Assembly (NCBI RefSeq): GCF_000368265.1
Contig: NZ_KB851213.1
Coordinates: 41,441 to 105,440, forward strand
Source of the DNA: Acinetobacter brisouisimilis
GTDB lineage: Bacteria; Pseudomonadota; Gammaproteobacteria; Pseudomonadales; Moraxellaceae
Reading direction: 5' to 3'
DNA length: 64,000 nt
Shown: one piece after another, positions 26,145 to 35,624 of the stretch
How the letters are laid out: every line of letters begins with the position of its first letter
How positions within the stretch are numbered: the stretch's first letter is position 1
Notes under the pieces: model-generated
What the model saw: the letters and a program-made list of their open reading frames with translations, nothing else
The model's database searches: none
Told to the model about the DNA's origin: nothing
Made by a program: the position numbers and the translations under genes

Positions 26145-28190
26145 ATGGTAACAAAAAAAATAAATAAATCATCATCTCAAATAATGAAGAAACAAGCGTT
26201 AAGGTTTTTTTTAATCAGTTTTTCTACTGGGGTATTACTTTTTACTTTAGCCATGAAAGTCGGGCTTTACATCGATGCAAAAGATGATCTTAATTTATTG
26301 AAAATTTCGCATGCAGCGAAAGTTGAAAATGCTCGTATCGTACTTGATGGCCGTTTCGAGAGAGTTGTATCCGATGTTCGAACCATTGCCAATACACCCC
26401 CCGTTCAACTTTTGGTTGCAGAAAATAAGGAAATACAACGTCACAATGTGCGCGATCTATTTCTAACTTTTTCCAAGGAACAAAAAATATTTGACGACAT
26501 CAGATTTCTAGATAAAAAAGGTAAAGAAGTTGTACGGGTCGATACTAGCAATGGTAAATCCTATATCGTTCCGGATGACCAATTGCAGGATAAAAGCGGG
26601 TATTATTATTTTAAGAAAGCTGCTCATCTAAAACAAAATGATATTTTTATATCTCGAATAGATTTAAATGTTGAACACAACAAAATTGAAATACCTTATG
26701 ATCCTGTGATTCGGTTTGCCATGCCGTTATTTACAAAAACTGGAGAAATGAACGGTATTCTTGTTGTTAATCTTTTCGGTAATATGATGCTGGATCGTTT
26801 TCGACAAGTGATGAACACCCAAACAAATAGTCAGACCATGCTGCTTGATCAGGATGGAAACTGGTTAGTTGCGCCTGATCCTAAATTGGAATGGGGGTTC
26901 ATGTTTGGTCATCCAGCAGGTTTTGCTAAAAAACATCCAAGTCTTTGGCATCAGATGTCTCATCAGCAGACAGGACACTATACTACTGATGAAGGTCTTT
27001 ATACATATACAACAATTTATCCATTAAACTGGGTGGAAACATCTTCACAAAACCATGCTCTGACAATTCCTACCAGTCAAAATAATTTAAAAAATCGCGA
27101 TTATTTTTGGAAAATTATTTCTTTTATTCCACAACAAGAACTACCTTCTGCAAATATTACCCGCAATGCCACGACATTCTTATTATATATAGGTGGATTA
27201 TTGTTATTATTGCTAGCGGCAGGATATTTATCTTATATAGCTGCAGCTCGGCAAAAATTACGCCGAGAAATATCCTTACATAATCGTCGGCACGAGCAAA
27301 TTCTCAATAATTTAGGCGAAGGTGTGGCTGTCCTGAATCAACAAGGGATTGTCACTGAAACTAATCCGGAAGCTGCAAGATTACTTGGATTGGAGAAGGA
27401 GGAAATCCTTGGCTATGATGCACACAGTCTTTTTCATTCAAATCCTGCAAACCAAGATAAAGACTCAGCAATACCCTGTCCTATTAATTCTGTTGCATTT
27501 ACTGGTCAAACATATCGTAATGAGCATGAGGTTTTTTATCGAAAAGATAAATCACCATTACCCGTGAGTGTTGTTGTTACTCCTCTAACCTCTGATGAGC
27601 AAGAAACAATAGGTGCTGTTTTATCTTTTCGAGATATGACTAGCATTAAAGCATACCAAGAAAAAATTAAACAATTGGCATACTATGACACGCTTACAGG
27701 ATTGCCAAATCGCAGGCTACTGAATAAGTATGCTGAATTGGCACTTGGTTTAGCACAACGCAATGAGCATCAGTTTGCGATTATGTTTATTGATCTTGAT
27801 AAATTTAAAGTTGTGAATGATACCTATGGCCATGATGCTGGTGATGAATTGCTGAAATGGGTTGCCAAGAAATTAACAAAATCAATTCGAGATACAGATC
27901 ATGTAGCTCGTCAGAGTGGAGACGAGTTTATTGTCTTGTTATCTGAGTTCAAAGCTGCTGATAATATCAATATTGTTGCTCATAAAATATTGACCCAGAT
28001 TACTAAAGAAACGGCCGAAATATTTGGGCATTTATTAACAGTAAACATCAGTATTGGTATTGCAGTGTTTCCTGATCATGGTACAACAGTAGATGAATTA
28101 ATGCAGGCAGCTGACAAAGCTATGTATCTTTCAAAACGAACAGGTTCGAGTTATTACTGTATTGTGGGTATGCAACCTGAGACATTGTAA
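26145..28190 (+). CDS. Membrane diguanylate cyclase with Cache, PAS and GGDEF domains
   Basis: 681 residues. Membrane segment about 15-38, periplasmic double-Cache sensor about 40-345 (VRFLDKKGKEVVRVDTSNGK-type core, and MNGILVVNLFGNMMLD), second membrane segment about 347-368. A PAS domain follows at about 385-500 (LNNLGEGVAVLNQQGIVTET) and a GGDEF domain at about 512-675. The active loop is SGDEF, a tolerated variant, with FIDLDKFKVVNDTYGHDAGD before it. The inhibitory site RDTD sits five residues before the loop, so product feedback is likely. It makes cyclic di-GMP in response to an outside signal, favouring biofilm growth. AAGGGA lies before the ATG. Confidence 0.9.
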   Translation: MVTKKINKSSSQIMKKQALRFFLISFSTGVLLFTLAMKVGLYIDAKDDLNLLKISHAAKVENARIVLDGRFERVVSDVRTIANTPPVQLLVAENKEIQRHNVRDLFLTFSKEQKIFDDIRFLDKKGKEVVRVDTSNGKSYIVPDDQLQDKSGYYYFKKAAHLKQNDIFISRIDLNVEHNKIEIPYDPVIRFAMPLFTKTGEMNGILVVNLFGNMMLDRFRQVMNTQTNSQTMLLDQDGNWLVAPDPKLEWGFMFGHPAGFAKKHPSLWHQMSHQQTGHYTTDEGLYTYTTIYPLNWVETSSQNHALTIPTSQNNLKNRDYFWKIISFIPQQELPSANITRNATTFLLYIGGLLLLLLAAGYLSYIAAARQKLRREISLHNRRHEQILNNLGEGVAVLNQQGIVTETNPEAARLLGLEKEEILGYDAHSLFHSNPANQDKDSAIPCPINSVAFTGQTYRNEHEVFYRKDKSPLPVSVVVTPLTSDEQETIGAVLSFRDMTSIKAYQEKIKQLAYYDTLTGLPNRRLLNKYAELALGLAQRNEHQFAIMFIDLDKFKVVNDTYGHDAGDELLKWVAKKLTKSIRDTDHVARQSGDEFIVLLSEFKAADNINIVAHKILTQITKETAEIFGHLLTVNISIGIAVFPDHGTTVDELMQAADKAMYLSKRTGSSYYCIVGMQPETL

Positions 28191-28197
28191 TTTTTAT

Positions 28198-29005
28198 GGC
28201 ACTGTTGCAAATAGAGATTTGAGTCAATGATGTTCCCTTTAAAAAGTACTTAGAGACCGAAAAACTCTATTCACTAGATATACTTCACCCTGAGGCTGAC
28301 CATAATAAAATGATGAAGTTTGTCCTTTACGTAGTGCACGCATGACTTCAATATCTTTAATTATGGCTAGGCCATCTTCATCAATTTGAATCCTAATGAT
28401 GTGCTTTAGCTTGCCATGATCGCATTCGATCACGTTATTTTTGTATTTGATCTGCTTGTGCTCCAAGCCTAGTGGACATTTTCTTTCCCGTTTTAACCAT
28501 GACAAAGCACTTCCATATGTGGGTGCTTTATCCGTATTGATCACTTGTGGAATTTGCCACTTCTTCACATTATTTAAAATTTTTCCAAGAAAACAATATG
28601 CTGATTTGGTATTACGTCGAGAAGAAAGATAAAAATCAATCGTATAGCCATGTTGGTCAACTGCACGATACAGATAAGACCATCGTCCATTCACTTTTAC
28701 ATAAGTTTCATTAATATGACATGAACTCAGCTCTTTAGGATTACGCCAATATCAGCGTAAGCGTTTTTCTATTTCAGGAGCATAACGTTGAACCTAACGA
28801 TAAATCGTCGTGTGATCAACATACACACCACGTTCAGCAAGCATTTTCTGAAGCTCACGATAGCTAATGCCATATTTACAATGCCAGCGCACAGCCCAAA
28901 GAATGATTTCGCCCTGAAAATACCGACTATGGAAGAGATTTATATACTGAGTCTGTAGCTAAAAAACTATTTAGCTTATCATCTATGGCTATTTGCAATA
29001 GTGCC
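28198..29005 (-). mobile_element. IS6-family insertion sequence, full length but inactive (IS1008-like)
   Basis: Ends GGCACTGTTGCAAA and TTTGCAATAGTGCC, 808 bp. The reverse-strand transposase keeps NGRWSYLYRAVDQHGYTIDF, NTDKAPTYGSALSWLKRER and ALRKGQTSSFYYGQPQGEVY. The catalytic first Asp is lost (CHINETYVKV for HIDETYVKV), the start region contains stops, and the start ATG is changed. Its 151-codon piece at 28239-28694 is the largest intact frame. It cuts the TetR gene to its right. Confidence 0.88.
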
Positions 29006-29076
29006 GTCAAGCGACCCAAAGCATCAAGAATTTTTGATTTTTTTAGATCACCATCACTTCGTCTAGCTCTAGACAT
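29006..29076 (-). pseudogene. N-terminal stub of a TetR-family regulator (CecR-like by position)
   Basis: From ATG at 29076 the reverse strand encodes MSRARRSDGDLKKSKILDAL and then runs into the IS6 element. This is the usual start of a TetR/AcrR HTH. It is divergent from the ybhG-like gene at 29186. In Escherichia coli the TetR regulator CecR precedes ybhGFSR. So the operon below has probably lost its repressor. Confidence 0.68.
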
Positions 29077-29185
29077 TTTTACTCTAAATCAAACTTTACT
29101 TTTTAATGTTATCTTTTGTTATAAATCTGAGATAGTTTAAATTTAAATTGAATTTAAACTTTGTTTTAATCAAAGGATCATTTCC

Positions 29186-30184
29186 ATGAAAAAGAGCATT
29201 ATTGCTGCTGTTATGGTGATCATTATTATCATCTTAGCAATTTCTACTTGGCTGTTTTATAAAGATAAAAATAAAAAACAGGATTTAACACTTTACGGAA
29301 ATGTCGATATTCGTCAAGTGTCTCTCGCCTTTGAAGAAAGCGGGCGAATCCAGGCACTGTATGTGCAGGAAGGTGACAAAGTTAAGCAAGGTCAAATCTT
29401 GGCCCGACTCAAGATTGATGCTTTAGACATTCAGAAGCAGCAAGCTCAGGCTCAACTCAATGTGCAAGAACAAACCATTCTTGAGCAGGAAGCAGGAAAT
29501 CGCCCTGAAGAAATTGTTCAGGCAAAGGCTCAGCTAGTCTCTGCACAGGCACAACTGGAAAAAGCCAACAAAGACTATCAACGCTTAAAATTTTTAAATA
29601 ACAGTACATTAGGTCAGGCTATTAGTAAACAGGAATTAGATTCAGCTCAGAGTAATCAAGCGATTGCTGCGGCAAGCGTCAAAGAACGTGAAGCCAATCT
29701 ACAATTATTAAAAAAAGGCGTTAGAGCTGAAGAGCGTGCTGCCACCAAAGCGCAATATCAAGCAACTCAGGCAAATTTAAATTTAATCCAATATCAGATT
29801 TCTCAAAGTGAATTACGTTCACCTGCAAATGCGGTTGTTCGAGCCAGATTGCAGGAAGTGGGCGATATGACAACCGCGCAAAAAACTGTTTATACCTTGG
29901 CATTGACCGATCCCAAATGGGTACGGGTCTATGCCAATGAACAAGATTTAAGTCGAATAAAAATGGGGGCTGCCGCTCAAGTCATCCGAGATTCACAGCC
30001 TAATCAGCCGATTACAGGAAAAATTGGTTATATCTCATCTGTGGCAGAATTCACGCCTAAGACTGTACAAACCGAGGATATACGTACCACACTGGTCTAT
30101 GAAGTGCGGATCTATGTCAGTGATCCCAATGATCAGTTAAAAATGGGGCAACCCGTGACCGTCAGAATTGCCAAAGCCAATTGA
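29186..30184 (+). CDS. ybhG: HlyD-family periplasmic adaptor, YbhG-like
   Basis: 332 residues with an N-terminal membrane anchor (ISTWLFYKDKN after a hydrophobic run), then a lipoyl/barrel-sandwich domain (LYGNVDIRQVSLAFEESGRI), a long coiled hairpin (about 95-200, AQLEKANKDYQRLKFLN) and a beta-barrel part (KWVRVYANEQDLSRIKMGAA). It links the ABC membrane unit to an outer-membrane tunnel. The next gene starts before or at its stop, so the four genes 29186-34224 form one operon. Confidence 0.9.
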   Translation: MKKSIIAAVMVIIIIILAISTWLFYKDKNKKQDLTLYGNVDIRQVSLAFEESGRIQALYVQEGDKVKQGQILARLKIDALDIQKQQAQAQLNVQEQTILEQEAGNRPEEIVQAKAQLVSAQAQLEKANKDYQRLKFLNNSTLGQAISKQELDSAQSNQAIAAASVKEREANLQLLKKGVRAEERAATKAQYQATQANLNLIQYQISQSELRSPANAVVRARLQEVGDMTTAQKTVYTLALTDPKWVRVYANEQDLSRIKMGAAAQVIRDSQPNQPITGKIGYISSVAEFTPKTVQTEDIRTTLVYEVRIYVSDPNDQLKMGQPVTVRIAKAN

Positions 30185-31980
30185 GTAAACATGTTATGGA
30201 TGCCTTGCGAAACCGTGATTCTCATGTGGTCATTGCACGAAACTTGCGGCAAGTCTTTCAATCTGAAAATAAAAAGATGGCGGATGTTTGTGCCCTTCAA
30301 GAGCTGAATATGCAGATTCCATCAGGGCAGCTTACGGCTTTGGTCGGTCCAGATGGCGCAGGAAAAACCACGTTTTTACGCCTGATGGCAGGATTATATC
30401 ATCCTACTGCGGGTTCACTGGAAGTACTTGGAATTGATGTCACTAAACATCCGCAAGCGGTGCAAGATCGAATCAGTTATATGCCACAGCGATTTGGTTT
30501 ATATGAAGATTTAAGTATTCAGGAGAATCTGGAGTTATATGCAGATTTACATGCAGTGCCACAAGATCAGCGGAAAAAACGCTTTGCACAGTTACTGGAA
30601 ATCACCGACTTAAGCCAATTTACTCAGCGCCCAGCAGGCAAACTCTCTGGCGGAATGAAACAGAAACTTGGCTTGGCCTGCACTTTAGTCCGTTCGCCTG
30701 AACTATTGTTGTTAGATGAGCCGAGTGTTGGCGTTGATCCGCTGTCTCGGCGTGACTTATGGCTGATTATTCAACAGCTCGTTCAAGAAGAAAACTTAAG
30801 CGTGATTATCAGTACAGCATATATGGATGAAGCTGAACGCTGTGCCGAAGTGTATGTCATGCATGAAGGAAAAATCTTACAGCAAGGGACACCTCAAAGT
30901 TTAAGTGAGCAAGTTCGTGGTTTGACTTGGCAAGTTGACCCACCCAAAGACATGAAAGCGCGAATTTTGCAGGCACGGCTATTGGAACAGCCTCAATATA
31001 TTATTGATGCTGTTCCCAAAGGCAATACTGTTCGTTTTATTACTCAACCCGATTATCCACAATTACCTGCTACACAGTTACCAGCAGATGCTGTCGTTTC
31101 AAGTCGGAAGCCTGAATTCGAAGATGCATTTATGTGGTTTTTACATCAGGCTCAACAGCAGTATGCATTCAAAAATAATCATGAAACCAGCTTCGTAAAT
31201 AAGCGTATTAATTATCCTGTACAGCAACAACCTGCAATTATTGTCAAAGATTTAGCACGTACCTTTGGGGATTTTACCGCTGTATCCAGTACGTCATTTG
31301 ATGTCCGACATGGAGAAATTTTTGGTTTACTCGGCCCCAATGGTGCAGGCAAAACCACAACCTTTAGAATGTTATGTGGGTTATTGCCTGCCAGTGGGGG
31401 TTCCTTGCAAGTTGCAGATATGAATCTACGCACGGCACGGGCACAGGCAAGAGCCAAGATTGGCTATGTGTCACAAAAGTTTGCCTTATACAGTAACTTA
31501 ACTGTTCTAGAGAATTTAAAATTTTTTGGAGGAGCCTATGGCTTATCAGGGCAGAAACTCAAGCAACAGATTGATAAAGCCTTACAGCAATTTGAGTTAC
31601 ATCCACATGCTAAAAGTGGTGACTTACCACATGGTTTTAAACAGCGTTTGTCTATGGCAGCCGCGTTATTACATCAACCTGAAATCGTGTTTCTTGATGA
31701 ACCAACCAGCGGGATTGATCCTTTAGCAAGGCGCTCTTTCTGGTACACCATTGGCGAGATGGCGAATCAAGGGATGACCATTATTATCACCACGCACTTC
31801 ATGGAAGAAGCTGAATATTGTGATCGGATTGCGATTCAGGATGCAGGTAAAGTTCTGGCACTCGGTTCACCGCAGCAAGTTCGGCAACAGGCAGGTAATC
31901 TTGTAGCTCATGATATGAATAGCGCCTTTATTGCCATTGTAGAACAGGCACGTGCGCATTCTCAGGAGGATAAGGGATGA
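30181..31980 (+). CDS. ybhF: Fused double ATP-binding subunit, YbhF-like
   Basis: 599 residues with two ABC ATPase domains. The first has Walker A GPDGAGKTT near 58, signature LSGGMKQKLGLA and Walker B LLLLDEPSVGVD. The second has GPNGAGKTT near 385, a weak signature PHGFKQRLSMAAA and VFLDEPTSGIDPLARR. The weaker second signature is normal in YbhF. It powers the YbhSR export unit. A TTG start at 30181 overlaps ybhG; ATG at 30196 (MDALRNRD) is possible. It overlaps ybhS by 4 bp. Confidence 0.9.
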   Translation: MSKHVMDALRNRDSHVVIARNLRQVFQSENKKMADVCALQELNMQIPSGQLTALVGPDGAGKTTFLRLMAGLYHPTAGSLEVLGIDVTKHPQAVQDRISYMPQRFGLYEDLSIQENLELYADLHAVPQDQRKKRFAQLLEITDLSQFTQRPAGKLSGGMKQKLGLACTLVRSPELLLLDEPSVGVDPLSRRDLWLIIQQLVQEENLSVIISTAYMDEAERCAEVYVMHEGKILQQGTPQSLSEQVRGLTWQVDPPKDMKARILQARLLEQPQYIIDAVPKGNTVRFITQPDYPQLPATQLPADAVVSSRKPEFEDAFMWFLHQAQQQYAFKNNHETSFVNKRINYPVQQQPAIIVKDLARTFGDFTAVSSTSFDVRHGEIFGLLGPNGAGKTTTFRMLCGLLPASGGSLQVADMNLRTARAQARAKIGYVSQKFALYSNLTVLENLKFFGGAYGLSGQKLKQQIDKALQQFELHPHAKSGDLPHGFKQRLSMAAALLHQPEIVFLDEPTSGIDPLARRSFWYTIGEMANQGMTIIITTHFMEEAEYCDRIAIQDAGKVLALGSPQQVRQQAGNLVAHDMNSAFIAIVEQARAHSQEDKG

Positions 31981-33101
31981 AACTACCTGCATTCACTTTA
32001 CGGTTAATCGCTTTGACTCGTAAAGAAAGTCATCAATTATTACGTGATAAAAGTAGTTTGGCGATCGGTCTAATTTTACCGATTATCCTGATTTTACTGT
32101 TTGGTTATGGCTTATCTTTTGATTTGAGTAATGGGCGTGTTGGCATTGTCGTGCAGAATATCACGCCGCAAAGTAACCAGTTAATTTCGGGATTGAACGG
32201 GACTAAATATCTTACAGTGATGCCTTATCGCAGTGTTGATCAAGCCGAACAGGCCATGGGGCGTGCAGAAATAGATGCTATGGTTGTGTTCCCTTCTGAT
32301 TTTGCTCAGCAAAGTGCATCGTCTAATGCCTCGATTCAAATTATCACCAATGGTCGTTCGACCAGTATTGCTTCTGCATTGCAAGGTTATATTTCAGCAG
32401 CCTTGGCAACGACTCAATCCATTCAGGCAGATCGTAATCCAAATTCATCGAGTGGTTTGGTCAGTATTGAACAACGCATCTGGTTTAATGAATCAGCGAA
32501 CAGTGCATGGTTTCTAGTACCTGGTTTAATTGTCTTGGTTTTAACGTTGATTGGCGCATTTTTAACAGGATTGCTAATTGCAAGGGAACGGGAACGAGGA
32601 ACTTTAGAAGCCTTGTTTGTAACGCCAGTTCGCCCATTAGAAATCGTACTGGCGAAACTGATCCCCTATATCGTCATTGGCATGATTGATATCGGGATGT
32701 GTTTAATAGCCGCATCCTGGGTGTTCAATGTACCAATTCGTGGTTCATTATTCTCGATCATTAGTGCGTCATTTTTATATTTAATGGTTTCCTTGTCGTT
32801 AGGTTTAATGATTTCAGGAACAGTAAAAAGCCAGTTTCAAGCCAGTCAAATGGCATTATTAACCAGTTTTATGCCTGCAATGATGCTCTCTGGCTTTGTT
32901 TTCGATACACGAAATTTGCCCTTGGTGGTACAGGTCATTAGCCAGATATTGCCTGCAACGCATTTTATGTCACTGATTAAAACCCTGTTTTTAGGGGGAG
33001 ATGATTGGGCTTTATGGTTTAAAGAGTGCAGCATCTTAATGCTGTATGCCGCAGTGTTCATGACTGCATCTTGTCTATCATTGAAAAAGCGCTTGGGGTA
33101 A
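31977..33101 (+). CDS. ybhS: ABC-2 type permease, YbhS-like
   Basis: 374 residues: an N-terminal membrane segment (IGLILPIILILLFGYGLSFD), a periplasmic loop of about 130 residues, and five C-terminal helices from about 180 (AWFLVPGLIVLVLTLIGAFL). The motif RERERGTLEALFVTPVRPLE before helix 3 is typical of ABC-2 drug exporters. It forms the pore with YbhR. In E. coli YbhFSR exports Na+/Li+ and some antibiotics; here the substrate is inferred only. Confidence 0.9.
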   Translation: MKLPAFTLRLIALTRKESHQLLRDKSSLAIGLILPIILILLFGYGLSFDLSNGRVGIVVQNITPQSNQLISGLNGTKYLTVMPYRSVDQAEQAMGRAEIDAMVVFPSDFAQQSASSNASIQIITNGRSTSIASALQGYISAALATTQSIQADRNPNSSSGLVSIEQRIWFNESANSAWFLVPGLIVLVLTLIGAFLTGLLIARERERGTLEALFVTPVRPLEIVLAKLIPYIVIGMIDIGMCLIAASWVFNVPIRGSLFSIISASFLYLMVSLSLGLMISGTVKSQFQASQMALLTSFMPAMMLSGFVFDTRNLPLVVQVISQILPATHFMSLIKTLFLGGDDWALWFKECSILMLYAAVFMTASCLSLKKRLG

Positions 33102-33105
33102 TCAC

Positions 33106-34224
33106 ATGATTCAAAGTTTTGTTACTTGGTTTAATTACCTCATGGTGCTGGTGAAAAAAGAATTTCTTACGATTTTTAGTGATCCTGCCAACCGTACGCT
33201 TTTATTTCTTCCCGCACTTCTGCAAGCATTACTGTTTGGCTACGCTGCCAGTTATGATGTTAATCATGTGGATTATGCAATTTTGGATCAAAGTAAAGGA
33301 CAGGTCTCACAACAATTTTTAAACCATCTAGATGGCTCAGGCATCTTTAACCGAACTGCGACCTTGCTCAATAACACCCAGATTAAACAGGTAATAGATG
33401 ATCGAAAGGCTTTAGCCGTCATTACTATCCCTTCTGATTTTGAAGATAAACTCAATCAGGGGCAGGTTTCTCCCATACAAGTTATTTTAGATGGGCGTAA
33501 CTCCTCTACCGCAGGTCTGGCAAGCTTATACATCAGCAGTGTGGTGACACAGGTCAATCAGGAGCGCTTAGGGGTAACTTCGAATATCAATATCGAAACA
33601 CGTACTTGGTATAACCCCAATCAACAGTCCAGATGGAGCTTAATGCCTTATTTAATTGCGTCTTTGAGTATGATGCAGACTTTATTGTTATCTTCGTTCT
33701 CGGTGGCAAGAGAACGGGAACAAGGCACATTTGACCAGCTATTGGTCACACCATATACGCCTATACACATCATGATTGGTAAGGCACTTCCCCCGATTTT
33801 TGTTGGGTTAATACAGTCGAGCATTATTTTTCTAATTATTTTGTTCTGGTTTAAAATCCCATTCAATGGTTCATTAGTTTTACTGTATTTTGGATTGTTG
33901 TGCTTTAATATTGCAATTGTTGGTGTGGGTTTATCTATTTCGGCGATTTCCATTAACATGCAGCAGGCCATGTTATTTACCTTTTTTTTAAACATGCCTT
34001 TAATGCTTTTGTCAGGTCAGTTAACACCCGTACAAAATATGCCTCATGCATTACAAGTTGCAACCTATGCCAATCCGCTACGTTTTGGTATTGATCTTGT
34101 ACAGCGAGTTTATCTGGAAGGGGCAACTTTTTCTCAGGTCAAATGGGATTTTTTACCGATGTTTATGCTTGCAAGCCTGACCTTACCCTTGGCTGCATGG
34201 TTGTTTCGAAATCGTTTATCCTGA
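33106..34224 (+). CDS. ybhR: ABC-2 type permease, YbhR-like
   Basis: 372 residues with the same layout as YbhS: FLPALLQALLFGYAASYDVN at the start, a periplasmic loop, then helices from about 180 and REREQGTFDQLLVTPYTPIH. It is the last gene of the operon, 4 bp after ybhS. It pairs with YbhS as a heterodimer. Confidence 0.9.
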   Translation: MIQSFVTWFNYLMVLVKKEFLTIFSDPANRTLLFLPALLQALLFGYAASYDVNHVDYAILDQSKGQVSQQFLNHLDGSGIFNRTATLLNNTQIKQVIDDRKALAVITIPSDFEDKLNQGQVSPIQVILDGRNSSTAGLASLYISSVVTQVNQERLGVTSNINIETRTWYNPNQQSRWSLMPYLIASLSMMQTLLLSSFSVAREREQGTFDQLLVTPYTPIHIMIGKALPPIFVGLIQSSIIFLIILFWFKIPFNGSLVLLYFGLLCFNIAIVGVGLSISAISINMQQAMLFTFFLNMPLMLLSGQLTPVQNMPHALQVATYANPLRFGIDLVQRVYLEGATFSQVKWDFLPMFMLASLTLPLAAWLFRNRLS

Positions 34225-34510
34225 TCTTTATTGAGGAAATTAGAGCTTGTAAACATTGAGAATATAAAAACAGTGAGTGAAGTAAGGTTTTATAATCCCA
34301 AAGCAAATTTTTGCTCCATATATAATACAATGTTTACTAATTAATCAGCATCACGGATAAGAAATTGACTTGAAAAAGAGAAGGACTAGAGCCATCGGTT
34401 AAGTTACAACACAAAACTGACAGTCAGAAGTGGAGAAATCGCAAAATGCTGATGAGCATGAAATTGATACAGAGCGATTAGAATCGTGGAATGTAGTAGT
34501 AAATAAACAT
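34225..34510. other. Gap after ybhR
   Basis: No gene is convincing. 34430-34630 shows an open forward frame starting MEKSQNADEHEIDTERLESW, but it runs across a hairpin and the antisense Com-like gene, so I regard it as chance. Confidence 0.4.
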
Positions 34511-34533
34511 AAAGCCATCATTTCGATGGCTTT
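34511..34533. terminator. Hairpin downstream of the Com-like gene
   Basis: AAAGCCATC-ATTTC-GATGGCTTT, a 9-bp perfect stem with A/T flanks. It lies between the ends of ybhR and of the reverse Com-like gene and may stop both transcripts. Confidence 0.6.
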
Positions 34534-34561
34534 ACCCGATACAGAAAGTTGCTCTAGGCAA

Positions 34562-34699
34562 TCAGGTAAGGTACTCCTGGGTGCTCATATAAGAATTGAT
34601 GTTTTTACAACGAGGGCATTTAATTTCTAATTCACTAAAACCCTTCACTTTTGCCAGTAACTTGGAACAAGTTCGGCACTTAATACACAGCAAGTTCAA
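34562..34699 (-). CDS. Com-like zinc-finger mini-protein
   Basis: 45 residues starting at a TTG (AGGAG ten bases before): IKCRTCSKLLAKVKGFSELE then IKCPRCKNINSYMSTQEYLT. Two CxxC pairs and the phrase KLLAKxxGFxELEIKCPRC match the Com protein family of phage Mu, which is a translational activator of mom. No mom-like gene is seen nearby. It is missed by length-limited gene callers. Confidence 0.65.
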   Translation of the reverse strand: MNLLCIKCRTCSKLLAKVKGFSELEIKCPRCKNINSYMSTQEYLT

Positions 34700-34813
34700 G
34701 AATAAAAACACTCCTTAATATCAAATAATTAACTTCAACCATTCTACCTTTTTTAAGCAACCTCACAATCCATCTATAGTTCTTAGCTGCCCTTTAAGAT
34801 TTATAGCTCTATT

Positions 34814-35389
34814 TTATGATAACTTTGCCACCCCTACCCCAACCGCTTTTGCAATTTCCTCACGGGTCATGGTTTCTACCTGTAATAACTGCTTGATTCG
34901 CTCATGTTTGGCTGTGTTGGCTTTCTTACCCGAAGGTTTATAGCCTGAACGCAATAACCCCTGTTTAATGCGTTCCCGACGCTTGTCATTGTCCAATCGT
35001 GCCATCGTTGCCAGTAGATCAATCAGCATCGCATTCACCACATGTAAAATCTCGTTGGTCATACCATCCTGAATCATACCGTGTGTAGTTAGCAGATCCG
35101 CCACAATCAACTTTAAGCCCTTTGCCTTGATTTGCTGCTTGAGCGTATCAAAATCGTCTTGAGAGAGCCGTGACAGGCGATCAACACTTTCAACCAGTAA
35201 AATATCCCCCTGCTCTGATTCATTCAGCAATTTGCTCAACTCAGGGCGATTGAGCTTTGTCCCAGAAAAGTTTTCGATGTAAGCAATAAAATGATCCGCA
35301 TAGTTTTGACTAAACAGGATCAAGTCATCCAAGGCTCTTTCTGCATCCTGGTCTTTGGTAGATGCTCTTACATAGATTCTAATGGTCAT
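34814..35389 (-). CDS. Serine recombinase (resolvase/invertase)
   Basis: 191 residues: TIRIYVRASTKDQDAERALD at the start carries the catalytic Ser. LLVESVDRLSRLSQDDFDTL carries the conserved DRLSR, and a C-terminal HTH begins HERIKQLLQVETMTREEIAK. The end (VGVAKLS) is a bit short of the usual VGVATVYR. Likely role is resolution of plasmid multimers or a transposon-type recombination. The start is ATG 35389; the TTG six bases before lacks a better site. Confidence 0.88.
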   Translation of the reverse strand: MTIRIYVRASTKDQDAERALDDLILFSQNYADHFIAYIENFSGTKLNRPELSKLLNESEQGDILLVESVDRLSRLSQDDFDTLKQQIKAKGLKLIVADLLTTHGMIQDGMTNEILHVVNAMLIDLLATMARLDNDKRRERIKQGLLRSGYKPSGKKANTAKHERIKQLLQVETMTREEIAKAVGVGVAKLS

Positions 35390-35624
35390 AAGCAATCATT
35401 TAGACTTAAAATTGAAAGTAAAATAATAAAATTCATAAATCGCATGATTCATGATTTAAATGATAGTTTATTGATAGCATAAAAGCAAAAACGATCATTT
35501 TCTTTTTTAAGTATAGGCTTTTGATAGCTTAATATTGGTCATTCGATAGAATCAAATCTTGCATGACATAAACTAACTCTATCGAAATGACAAAATTTCT
35601 AAATATGAATAAAGTGTTTGCTTA

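Noticed and set aside
26145..28190. Histidine kinase or chemoreceptor call for the Cache/PAS protein
   Set aside because: The C-terminus clearly carries a GGDEF domain with SGDEF loop and I-site.
34430..34630. 66-codon forward ORF MEKSQNADEHE
   Set aside because: Runs through a hairpin and antisense to the Com-like gene, with no family match.
35561..35588. Possible pdif site GCATGACATAA / ACTAAC / TCTATCGAAAT
   Set aside because: Only 7 of 11 in each half and it breaks the alternating orientation of the better sites. Too weak to list.
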